Source of the DNA: Spartobacteria bacterium UBA5019
GTDB taxonomy: Bacteria; Verrucomicrobiota; Verrucomicrobiia; Chthoniobacterales; Terrimicrobiaceae
Length of the DNA: 11,879 nucleotides
Direction: 5' to 3'
NCBI GenBank assembly: GCA_002396485.1
Contig: DGXZ01000055.1
Coordinates: 9,861-21,739, forward strand
A program made the position numbers and the translations under genes. The notes under the pieces are model-generated. The model saw only the letters and a program-made list of their open reading frames with translations. It searched no databases and was not told the DNA's origin. Shown here one piece after another: positions 1-6,704 of this stretch (the stretch's first letter is position 1; every line of letters begins with the position of its first letter).

Positions 1-2721
1 GGTGACCAGATGGCTGTTCACGTGCCGCTATCTGTTGAGGCACAAATGGAAGCCCGCATGCTCATGCTCGCTCCAAACAACATCTTCTCGCCATCCAGCG
101 GCAAGCCCATCACCACGCCATCGCAGGACATTCCGCTCGGTTGCTATTATCTTACGCAGAAGCCACGCGCTGAGGATGCTGACAAGGCCAAGCGCATGCC
201 ACTGTTTGAAAATGCGGACGAGGTTGAACTCGCACTGACCGAGCGTGCAATTCGAACGCAGACACGCATTCTTTTTAAAAACCCTGATCTTGGAATTGAA
301 ACCGTTTATGGCGACTCAACCAAGTCGGTGCTCGAAACCACAGCTGGTCGGGTTATTTTCAACCAAATCTGGCCAAAAGCTCTCGGTTTCTACAACAAAG
401 TCTGCGGCAAGAAGCAACTCTCGGACATTATCTGGCGCTGCTATAAAACCAGTGGTCAACAAACCACCGTCGAAACTCTCGATCGCCTCAAGGAACTCGG
501 CTTCCGCGAAGCAACCCGCGCTGGTGTTTCCATTGGTATCAATGACATGATGGTACCCAAGGAGAAAGAGCAACTCCTTGAAAAAGCCTATCGTGAAATC
601 GGAGAGGTGGAAAAACAATACCGCCGAGGAATCATCACCGATGGCGAGCGCAAAAACAAAGTTCAAGATATCTGGACGCACACTGGTGAAGAGATTGCAA
701 ACGCCCTATTCCGCACTCTGGAATACAATGACAACCGCCGCGACATGAACCCCGTCTTTATGATGGTGGACTCCGGTGCTCGTGGTAACCGCACCCAGGT
801 CAAGCAGCTCGCCGGTATGCGTGGTCAGATGGCCAAACCTTCGGGCGAAATCATCGAGCAGCCAATCACCGCGAACTTCCGCGAGGGTCTGACCGTGCTC
901 GAGTATTTCATCTCCGCTCACGGTGCCCGCAAAGGTCTCGCTGATACAGCTCTTAAAACCGCTGACTCTGGATACCTCACACGTAAACTCGTCGACGCCG
1001 CGCAGGATGTCATCATCACTATCGATGACTGCCACACCGCTAACGGTATCATCGTCCGCCCGATCTATGAAGGAGACGAAGAAGTCGTTAGCCTCTCGAC
1101 CCGAATCATCGGCCGCACCACCTGCGAAACCGTCAAAGATCCCATCACCTCCAAGGCCATCCTCAAGAAAGATCAACTCGTTGATGAGGAGACTGCAGCT
1201 GCTTTGGAAAAAATCGGTCACGAACAACTCAAAATCCGTTCTGCACTTACCTGCGAATCCCAGCGGGGTATCTGTATCAAATGCTACGGTCGCAGTCTTG
1301 CGACAGGTGGCATGATCAAGATCGGCGAGGCCGTTGGCATCATTGCCGCCCAGTCGATCGGTGAACCCGGTACCCAGCTCACGATGCGTACCTTCCACGT
1401 CGGCGGTGCTGCGAGCCAGACGTTCAAACAACCAATCATCAAAGCCAAAAACGACGGCACCATCCGATTCAACGAACTCAAAGTCGTGGAAACCGTGGAT
1501 AAAACATTCGTCGTTCTCAACAAGAACGGTACGATTACGCTCCACGCAAAGGACGGCCGCGAACTCGAAAGCTATAACATTGTTGTCGGTTCGGTCATCT
1601 CCATAGCCGACGGCAGCACCGTTAAAAAAGGCGTCACACTCGTTCAGTGGGATCCTTACAATGTTCCGATCATTACTGAAAAAGCCGGACGCATCGAGTT
1701 CCGCGACATGATTCCCGGTGTCACCATTCGCCAAGAGATTGACGAATCCACAGGTGTTCGTGGAAATGTCGTCATCGAGCACAAAGAAGATCTGCATCCC
1801 CAGATCATCGTTGTGGACGAGGCGAAAAATCTGCTCGCCAGCTACTCGATTCCAGCCGGAGCTCACATCGAGGTCAAGGAAGGTGCCAAAGTTCCAGCCG
1901 GACAACGTGTCGCACGAACACCTCGTAAGATTGGCAAGACAAAAGACATCACCGGTGGTCTCCCACGCGTCGCCGAGCTTTTCGAAGCCCGCCGTCCTAA
2001 GGATGCCTGCGACATCGCCAAAATCGACGGCGTCGTTGAAATCGGTGGCACCGTCCGCGCCAAGCGCCGTCTCATCGTCAAAGACGCTGACACCGGTGCC
2101 GAGGAAGAGCACCTCATTCCGCTCAACAAGCACATCATCGTCTTCAAAGGCGATCTCGTTAAGAAAGGCCAGCAACTCACGGAAGGGCCAGTCGTTCCGC
2201 ACGAAATCCTCGATATCTGCGGACCCCAGGAACTCCAGGAACACCTCCTCAACGAGGTTCAGGAAGTTTACCGTCTGCAAGGCGTGGAAATCAACGACAA
2301 GCACATCGAAATCATCGTTCGTCAGATGCTGCGCAAGGTGAAGATCACCGAGCAGGGCGACACCAGCCTCCTCTGGGGCGATCAGGTGGACCGCCTCGCG
2401 TTTGAAAAAGAAAACGAAGAGGTTATTGCCAAGGGCGGAAAGCCAGCCGAAGCAAGCCCTGTTCTTCTAGGTATCACCAAAACTGCGCTCGAGACAGACA
2501 GCTTCATTTCCGCAGCATCCTTCCAAGACACCACACGCGTCTTGACTGAAGCCGCCACACTTGGCAGGGTCGATCGACTCCGCGGCTTCAAAGAGAACGT
2601 TATCATGGGCCACCTGATCCCCGCAGGCACCGGCTTTGAGACAAACCGCAAAATCGAAATCACACAAGTCGGCGACGCTTTCGGAGCCGATAAAAAAGAA
2701 TCACAAAAAGCCGCAAGCTAA
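1..2721 (+). CDS. rpoC: DNA-directed RNA polymerase subunit beta' (3' part; start lies outside the window)
   Basis: Catalytic beta' subunit of RNA polymerase. The frame is open from base 1, which falls inside the active-site motif NADFDGDQMAVHVP; codon 2 is the third of the three Mg-binding aspartates and the first two lie upstream. The visible 906 codons match E. coli RpoC from about residue 463 to the end. Landmarks in local codon numbers: bridge helix about 300-340 (contains GLADTALKTADSGYLTR); second zinc site with Cys at 375, 418, 425 and 428; trigger-loop start about 442-465 (GEAVGIIAAQSIGEPGTQ). A long insertion follows at about 470-640, like the SI3 of Gram-negative bacteria, before DITGGLPRVAELFEARRPKD at about 649. 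The C-terminus LIPAGTGFETNR is typical. The internal ATG at position 10 is not the real start. It is followed after 15 bp by rpsB with no terminator, so the two are probably cotranscribed. Confidence 0.98.
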   Translation, partial: GDQMAVHVPLSVEAQMEARMLMLAPNNIFSPSSGKPITTPSQDIPLGCYYLTQKPRAEDADKAKRMPLFENADEVELALTERAIRTQTRILFKNPDLGIETVYGDSTKSVLETTAGRVIFNQIWPKALGFYNKVCGKKQLSDIIWRCYKTSGQQTTVETLDRLKELGFREATRAGVSIGINDMMVPKEKEQLLEKAYREIGEVEKQYRRGIITDGERKNKVQDIWTHTGEEIANALFRTLEYNDNRRDMNPVFMMVDSGARGNRTQVKQLAGMRGQMAKPSGEIIEQPITANFREGLTVLEYFISAHGARKGLADTALKTADSGYLTRKLVDAAQDVIITIDDCHTANGIIVRPIYEGDEEVVSLSTRIIGRTTCETVKDPITSKAILKKDQLVDEETAAALEKIGHEQLKIRSALTCESQRGICIKCYGRSLATGGMIKIGEAVGIIAAQSIGEPGTQLTMRTFHVGGAASQTFKQPIIKAKNDGTIRFNELKVVETVDKTFVVLNKNGTITLHAKDGRELESYNIVVGSVISIADGSTVKKGVTLVQWDPYNVPIITEKAGRIEFRDMIPGVTIRQEIDESTGVRGNVVIEHKEDLHPQIIVVDEAKNLLASYSIPAGAHIEVKEGAKVPAGQRVARTPRKIGKTKDITGGLPRVAELFEARRPKDACDIAKIDGVVEIGGTVRAKRRLIVKDADTGAEEEHLIPLNKHIIVFKGDLVKKGQQLTEGPVVPHEILDICGPQELQEHLLNEVQEVYRLQGVEINDKHIEIIVRQMLRKVKITEQGDTSLLWGDQVDRLAFEKENEEVIAKGGKPAEASPVLLGITKTALETDSFISAASFQDTTRVLTEAATLGRVDRLRGFKENVIMGHLIPAGTGFETNRKIEITQVGDAFGADKKESQKAAS

Positions 2722-2736
2722 TCCACCACCCATATC

Positions 2737-3486
2737 ATGTCAGAAGCCACAGCAAACCAACCAAGCGTCGAACTCATGACGGAACTCCTCGAGGCCGGCG
2801 TCCACTACGGACACCAGACCAAGCGATGGAATCCCAAAATGCGCGATTACATCCTCGAGGAAAAAAATTCGATTTACATCATCGATCTCGGGCTCACCGT
2901 TGAGCAGATCGACAGCGCGACCAAATATCTTCGTGACCTCGTACGCAATGGTGGGAAAGTTCTCTTCGTCGGAACCAAAAAACAGGCTCAAGGCGCCATT
3001 GCCGAAGCAGCCGAAGCAACTGGTCAGTTCTATGTGAACCAGCGCTGGTTGGGCGGAACGCTCACCAACCTCACTACCATCCGTCGCAGCGTGGCCCGTC
3101 TCAAAGAGATTCAAGCCCTTGAGAAATCCCCGGCCTTTGCCAAGATTAACAAAGCCGAAGCTTCGTCCATTCGCCGTGAGGGTGCCAAGCTGCTCCACAA
3201 CCTCGGTGGTATCGCCGAAATGGCCAAGCTTCCTGATGTCATGGTCGTTATTGATACCGTTCGCGAGGAAATAGCCGTTGCCGAAGCCAACCGCCTCGGA
3301 ATCCCGGTGATCGCTATCGTCGATACCAATAGCAACCCAGAGAAAATCGCCTACCCGATTGCCGGCAACGACGACGCCATCCGCTCGATCCGCGTAGTTC
3401 TTTCCAAACTCGTCGAGGCCATCCTCGAAGGCAAAGGCACAGGAGCCAAAGCCCGCAAGCCCGAACTCGCAGCTGTCTCCGAGTAA
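2737..3486 (+). CDS. rpsB: 30S ribosomal protein S2
   Basis: Protein S2 of the small ribosomal subunit, needed for S1 binding and translation initiation. The 249-residue length fits the family. Family motifs are present in order: LLEAGVHYGHQTKRWNPKM near residues 17-36, FVGTKKQAQ, NQRWLGGTLTN, and the C-terminal block DTVREEIAVAEANRLGIPV followed by DTNSNPE and GNDDAIRSI. The ATG at 2737 gives a 16-residue N-terminal tail before the conserved core. An internal Met at codon 14 (MTELLEAG) is a possible shorter start. Neither is preceded by a purine-rich ribosome binding site; the 15 bp before the ATG are pyrimidine-rich. The gene sits directly downstream of rpoC and 54 bp upstream of tsf, in the same direction. 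rpsB-tsf is a very common pair, but its position right behind rpoC is less usual. Confidence 0.98.
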   Translation: MSEATANQPSVELMTELLEAGVHYGHQTKRWNPKMRDYILEEKNSIYIIDLGLTVEQIDSATKYLRDLVRNGGKVLFVGTKKQAQGAIAEAAEATGQFYVNQRWLGGTLTNLTTIRRSVARLKEIQALEKSPAFAKINKAEASSIRREGAKLLHNLGGIAEMAKLPDVMVVIDTVREEIAVAEANRLGIPVIAIVDTNSNPEKIAYPIAGNDDAIRSIRVVLSKLVEAILEGKGTGAKARKPELAAVSE

Positions 3487-3495
3487 AAAATAAAA

Positions 3496-3526
3496 GATCC
3501 GACCGATCTGTCAGATCTGATCGATC
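3496..3526. repeat. GATC array with exact 9-bp period in the rpsB-tsf gap
   Basis: The 54-bp gap between rpsB and tsf contains GATC at 3496, 3505, 3514 and 3523, each exactly 9 bp from the last, plus a fifth at 3519. The units read GATCCGACC, GATCTGTCA, GATCTGATC, GATCACCTA. This is an imperfect 9-bp tandem repeat. It also contains overlapping inverted repeats: GATCTG-T-CAGATC at 3505-3517, TCAGATCTGA at 3511-3520, and CGATC/GATCG arms around a 10-nt loop. It has no T-tract and does not look like a terminator. A role in folding or processing of the rpsB-tsf transcript, or in methylation or protein binding, is inference only. Confidence 0.6.
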
Positions 3527-3540
3527 ACCTAAAAACAACC

Positions 3541-4140
3541 ATGTCCGAAATTTCAGCAAACCTTGTTAAAGAACTCCGCGAAAAAACTAACGCGGGGATG
3601 ATGGATTGTAAAAAAGCTCTCACTGAAGCTGGTGGCGACCTCGCTGCCGCTGAAGAGCTTCTCCGCAAAAAAGGCATCGCTAGCGCAGGTAAAAAGGCCT
3701 CCCGCGCTGCTAAGGAAGGCACCATCGCCTCCTACATTCACCTCGCCGGCAAAGTCGGCGTCCTCGTCGAAATCAATTGCGAAACCGACTTCGTTGCGAA
3801 AAACGAAATCTTTCGCGAGTTCGTCAAGGACGTCACTCTTCACATTGCGGCTTCCCATCCGCTCTATGTCACACGCGAGCAGGTGCCGACCGACCTCATC
3901 GCCCGCGAACGCGACATCGCTGCCGCACAAGTCCAAGGCAAGCCAGCCAACATCGTAGACAAGATTGTCGATGGCAAAATCGACAAGTTCCTTGGCACCA
4001 TCTGCCTTCTTGAGCAACCGTTCATCAAAAATCCGGAGACGACCATCAAAGACCTCGTCTCCAGCAAAATTGCGGAGCTCGGCGAAAACATTATCATTCG
4101 CCGCTTCACCCGCTACACCGTAGGCGAAGACCTCGCCTGA
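3541..4140 (+). CDS. tsf: Translation elongation factor Ts (short form)
   Basis: EF-Ts is the guanine-nucleotide exchange factor that recycles EF-Tu from GDP to GTP form. The N-terminal UBA-like domain is clear (KELREKTNAGMMDCKKALTE, then the LLRKKGIASAGKKASR region). The core hallmark TDFVAKNE near residue 82 inserts between the EF-Tu helices. At 199 residues it is much shorter than the 283-residue E. coli protein and resembles the short Thermus-type form, which lacks part of the duplicated core. The C-terminal segment ends in a typical way with ELGENIIIRRFTRYTVGE, so I see no truncation by mutation. The ATG follows a CCTAAAAACAACC leader without a Shine-Dalgarno motif. It is the last gene of the rpoC-rpsB-tsf run, and an intrinsic terminator starts 18 bp after its stop. 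pyrH and frr, which often follow tsf, are absent here. Confidence 0.97.
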   Translation: MSEISANLVKELREKTNAGMMDCKKALTEAGGDLAAAEELLRKKGIASAGKKASRAAKEGTIASYIHLAGKVGVLVEINCETDFVAKNEIFREFVKDVTLHIAASHPLYVTREQVPTDLIARERDIAAAQVQGKPANIVDKIVDGKIDKFLGTICLLEQPFIKNPETTIKDLVSSKIAELGENIIIRRFTRYTVGEDLA

Positions 4141-4158
4141 GGACATAACTCTCACAAC

Positions 4159-4194
4159 GGGGTCACGGTCTCAAAGCCGTGACCCCATTTTTTT
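4159..4194 (+). terminator. Intrinsic terminator after tsf
   Basis: A perfect 10-bp stem is formed by GGGGTCACGG (4159-4168) and CCGTGACCCC (4177-4186) around an 8-nt loop, followed after one A by seven T (4188-4194). It lies 18 bp downstream of the tsf stop and closes the rpoC-rpsB-tsf transcript. Confidence 0.93.
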
Positions 4195-4246
4195 GCGCCT
4201 GTTGCTTTTTCTCATCCCCACTCGCCAGCACCAAATATCTATCTTG

Positions 4247-5422
4247 ATGCCCCACCTGCGATTCGTGTTGAGTCCGCGTATGTTCGATCTTCGCGCATGC
4301 CTTTTATGTTTGCTGGCTGTGGCCTCTTTTCCCATGCCGGTTTTTTGTGTCGAACCCGCAGAAGCTTCTGCGGCAAAGATTCAGACGCCCTTGCCCGACG
4401 CTCCTGAGCGCATGGAACTTTGCCGCGTGCAGATTTTTTTAGACCGAGCCGGTTTCCGCCCCGGAAAAATCGACGGCCTCGGGGGTGAGTTCACTCAAAA
4501 GGCGGCTGACCGCTATTGCGACGCAACTGGTGTTCCGCGTGGCACCATTTTAGATGTGTCCTCCGTGCCTGTTCCCTACCGGGAATATATGATCTCAGAG
4601 GACGACGCACGGTGGGTCGGTCCAGTAGCCTCCCAACCCGCCGCACAGGCCAAACTCAAATCCCTCAAATACGCCACGCTCTGGGAGGCTGTCGCAGAGC
4701 GGTTTCATTGCGACCAGAAGTTTCTTCTTGAGCTGAACCCTCAAGTCACCGAACCCATCGTTGGCACTGTTATTCGTGTTCCTGATGTGAAGGAATTCCT
4801 GCTCTCGGATGTCAAAGCTCTTGAAAAAGAACGCTCCACCAAAGCCAAGTCACCCACAGTCGCAGCGACCCTTCCTCCTCCCCCGCCGCCTCTGCCTTTA
4901 CCTGCCTCCTATGACCTGTCCAAGCCGATCAAACCTTCCCCCACTGAGCAGGCGCCCTTGCCGACGCCGTCACCGACTCCAACGCCCGAACCCACTCCAG
5001 TAGCCGCTCCCGAGCCGAAGCGTGCTATCATCCTCCTCCGTAGCGAGCGCCTGATCGAACTTTACGAGGATGGTCGCATCATCGCCTGTTTCCCCTGTAC
5101 GCCGGGTTCGGCAAAAATCCCGGTGCCTTTGGGGAAATGGAAAATCACCAGCAATATTCTGCTCCCGCATTTCCGCTGGGACAAATCCGTCCTCGAATCC
5201 GGAGTCCGCAGCGAGAATGCCTTCATGCTTCCACCCGGTCCGAACAGCCCGGTTGGCATCGTCTGGATGGGAATCAATCGTCCGAGCATCGGCATGCACG
5301 GCACGAATACCCCGGACCGTATCGGGAGAAATGAAAGCAGCGGCTGCATCCGCCTCGCAAACTGGGACGCCTTCACCCTCTGCCAGCTTGTGAAAGCAGG
5401 CACACCGGTCGAGGTGCGCTGA
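4247..5422 (+). CDS. Exported L,D-transpeptidase (YkuD/ErfK family) with PG-binding-like and LysM-like regions
   Basis: Likely forms 3-3 peptidoglycan cross-links or anchors proteins to peptidoglycan in the periplasm. The 391-residue product has an export signal (hydrophobic ACLLCLLAVASFPMPVF near 17-33), a peptidoglycan-binding-like region about 55-97 (LDRAGFRPGKIDGLGGEFT), a LysM-like region about 142-180 (YATLWEAVAERF to VIRVPDV), a proline-rich linker about 208-258, and the catalytic domain about 259-391. The active site reads GMHGTNTPDR, then SSGCIRLAN, with His351 and nucleophile Cys367; Ser replaces the His of the common SHGC motif. The start is uncertain. ATG 4247 is preferred because it gives a positively charged n-region and has AATATC 7 bp upstream; ATG 4280 (380 residues) also works. 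A TTG at 4193 lies within the tsf terminator and is unlikely. The stop is 2 bp from the convergent Hsp20-like gene. Confidence 0.9.
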   Translation: MPHLRFVLSPRMFDLRACLLCLLAVASFPMPVFCVEPAEASAAKIQTPLPDAPERMELCRVQIFLDRAGFRPGKIDGLGGEFTQKAADRYCDATGVPRGTILDVSSVPVPYREYMISEDDARWVGPVASQPAAQAKLKSLKYATLWEAVAERFHCDQKFLLELNPQVTEPIVGTVIRVPDVKEFLLSDVKALEKERSTKAKSPTVAATLPPPPPPLPLPASYDLSKPIKPSPTEQAPLPTPSPTPTPEPTPVAAPEPKRAIILLRSERLIELYEDGRIIACFPCTPGSAKIPVPLGKWKITSNILLPHFRWDKSVLESGVRSENAFMLPPGPNSPVGIVWMGINRPSIGMHGTNTPDRIGRNESSGCIRLANWDAFTLCQLVKAGTPVEVR

Positions 5423-5424
5423 TT

Positions 5425-6264
5425 TTATTTTTTGGGTAGGACGATCTCGAGACGGCCGTTCTTGTATTCCATCTTGAGTTCCTCGCCGCGCACCGGTCCG
5501 GGCAGCGTCATGGATTGCGTCGATGATCCAGAGCTGAAGGCGGTCGCGCTGCCTTCTGCAGACTGTTTCTCATGCTTCGAGGTGATGGTAACCGCGCGTT
5601 CGTTGTCCACGTTCACGCTGACATTGCGTGCCTGCTCCTCGGGGAGGACGGAGGTGAGAAGGTAGGCATCGCCCCGGTCTTCAACTTTGAATCCCGAACT
5701 CGCCATCTTGCCCTGCAGCTGCGGAGCGATACTCCCTAGGATACTGCCGAAGAGATCCTGTGCGGGCGCTGCGCCACCTGAGGGAGCGTCTTCTTGATTC
5801 ATTTGCTGAAGCATGCTGGCGGCTTGGGAGAGGACTTGATCGCGTAGCGCGTCGAACCCTGCATCCATCGGAATCCGTGACGGAAGAGCCATGCCTCCGA
5901 GTGCCGGAGCGGGCTCGCCTTTGGGGATGGAAATGACAAGTTGCCCGGCAGTTCTTTTAATGCCGAGCGCGGCATCTGCCTGTGCCCTTGGGAGCGAAAT
6001 GCGCTGTTCGTATCGGATGCCGCTCTCCGTGGTGCCGGAATCCAGGAGCAAGGTGGATCCGGCGAGGCGCACATTGACATCCGTCGTCTCAGGAACTCCC
6101 ACTCGCACAGAGTAGGCCGAGGCGTCCTCTTGGACATCCACGGAGGAGTTCAGAATCGATTTCTGAGGTTGCGAGTCGGTGGCGGAAACTCGGGTGCTGT
6201 CGGCGAAAAAAATCGTCAACGCCAGTGGCGCTGCAAGGAGAGTGGATTTGATGATGCGTTTCAT
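5425..6264 (-). CDS. Exported protein with two Hsp20/alpha-crystallin-like domains
   Basis: The 279-residue product begins with a signal peptide, MKRIIKSTLLAAPLALTIFF, with a likely cleavage after VSA at residue 28. Two beta-sandwich modules of Hsp20/CS type follow. The first, about 42-116, runs from DVQEDASAYSVRVGVP to GQLVISIPKG. The second, about 190-279, runs from FKVEDRGDAYLLTSVLPEE through VSVNVDNERAVTITSKHE to NGRLEIVLPKK. Both end in the L-x-I-x-(V/I)-P-K strand typical of small heat-shock proteins. They are joined by a Gln/Ala/Gly-rich linker with a helical QVLSQAASMLQQMNQ stretch. A holdase role in the periplasm is inference. The ATG at 6264 is chosen because it opens the signal peptide; the open frame upstream overlaps the DUF423 gene and looks unlike protein. 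It lies 41 bp behind the DUF423 gene and may share its transcript. No ribosome binding site is visible. Confidence 0.8.
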   Translation of the reverse strand: MKRIIKSTLLAAPLALTIFFADSTRVSATDSQPQKSILNSSVDVQEDASAYSVRVGVPETTDVNVRLAGSTLLLDSGTTESGIRYEQRISLPRAQADAALGIKRTAGQLVISIPKGEPAPALGGMALPSRIPMDAGFDALRDQVLSQAASMLQQMNQEDAPSGGAAPAQDLFGSILGSIAPQLQGKMASSGFKVEDRGDAYLLTSVLPEEQARNVSVNVDNERAVTITSKHEKQSAEGSATAFSSGSSTQSMTLPGPVRGEELKMEYKNGRLEIVLPKK

Positions 6265-6305
6265 TGGGCTTTGCTCAGAAAAAGACAAGTGGCAGCCGGG
6301 TTCGT

Positions 6306-6683
6306 TCAATGAAGTTGCGCCTTGTATTTTGAAAAAACGACAAGCGTCCAGCCGGCGAGCAACAGCAGGCCGCCGATAGGTGTGACAGCTCCCAGCCAGC
6401 GTATATTCGTCACGGCGAGAATGTAGAGGGATCCCGAGAATATGATGACTCCCGCTGTCCAAAGCCAGACGGCCGAGGGACGCCGCTCCGAGGCCCAGAG
6501 TCCCGCGACGGCGTGGAGGAGGTGGTAGAGAACGGCCGTTTGCCAGATCGATGCCGTGTCATTCGCAGTCAGGATGTTTTTGAGTCCGTGTGCCCCGAAG
6601 GCTCCCAGAGCTACTCCTGTGAAACCCAGCACACCCGCCACTTTTGTTGAGATCATGTCTGGCATGCTTGCACGAAAACCCAT
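6306..6683 (-). CDS. DUF423 family small membrane protein (YgdD/YwdK-like)
   Basis: A 125-residue inner-membrane protein of unknown function. The family signature is strong: GALGAFGAHGL-type sequence (here VALGAFGAHGLKN), then the TAVLYHLLHAVAGL helix, the FSGSLYILAV helix and TPIGGLLLLAGWTLVVF. Four transmembrane segments are expected. The longest ATG start (6683) is given; ATGs at codons 7 (6665) and 10 (6656) also fit. Family members usually have only a few residues before the first helix, so codon 10 (MISTKVAGVLG) is attractive. No ribosome binding site distinguishes them. The gene diverges from the CstA-family gene with only 21 bp between the two ATGs as annotated, leaving little room for two promoters. 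Downstream on the same strand is the exported Hsp20-like gene. Confidence 0.9.
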   Translation of the reverse strand: MGFRASMPDMISTKVAGVLGFTGVALGAFGAHGLKNILTANDTASIWQTAVLYHLLHAVAGLWASERRPSAVWLWTAGVIIFSGSLYILAVTNIRWLGAVTPIGGLLLLAGWTLVVFSKYKAQLH

Positions 6684-6704
6684 GCCGCGACAATATCCAG
6701 CCGT

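Noticed and set aside
706..2304. A 532-codon open frame on the minus strand inside rpoC
   Set aside because: Same explanation: an antisense shadow of a strongly conserved gene, with low-complexity Asp/Phe-rich translation.
3541..4140. Possible truncation of EF-Ts (199 residues against 283 in E. coli)
   Set aside because: Short EF-Ts proteins are normal in several phyla, and both the N-terminal and C-terminal conserved blocks are present.
4193..4246. A TTG start that would extend the L,D-transpeptidase upstream
   Set aside because: It lies inside the T-tract of the tsf terminator and adds residues before a good signal peptide, so it would not be on a message started after the terminator.
6265..6462. 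A 66-codon N-terminal extension of the Hsp20-like gene
   Set aside because: It overlaps the end of the DUF423 gene in another frame and would bury the signal peptide. The Met at 6264 opens a textbook export signal.
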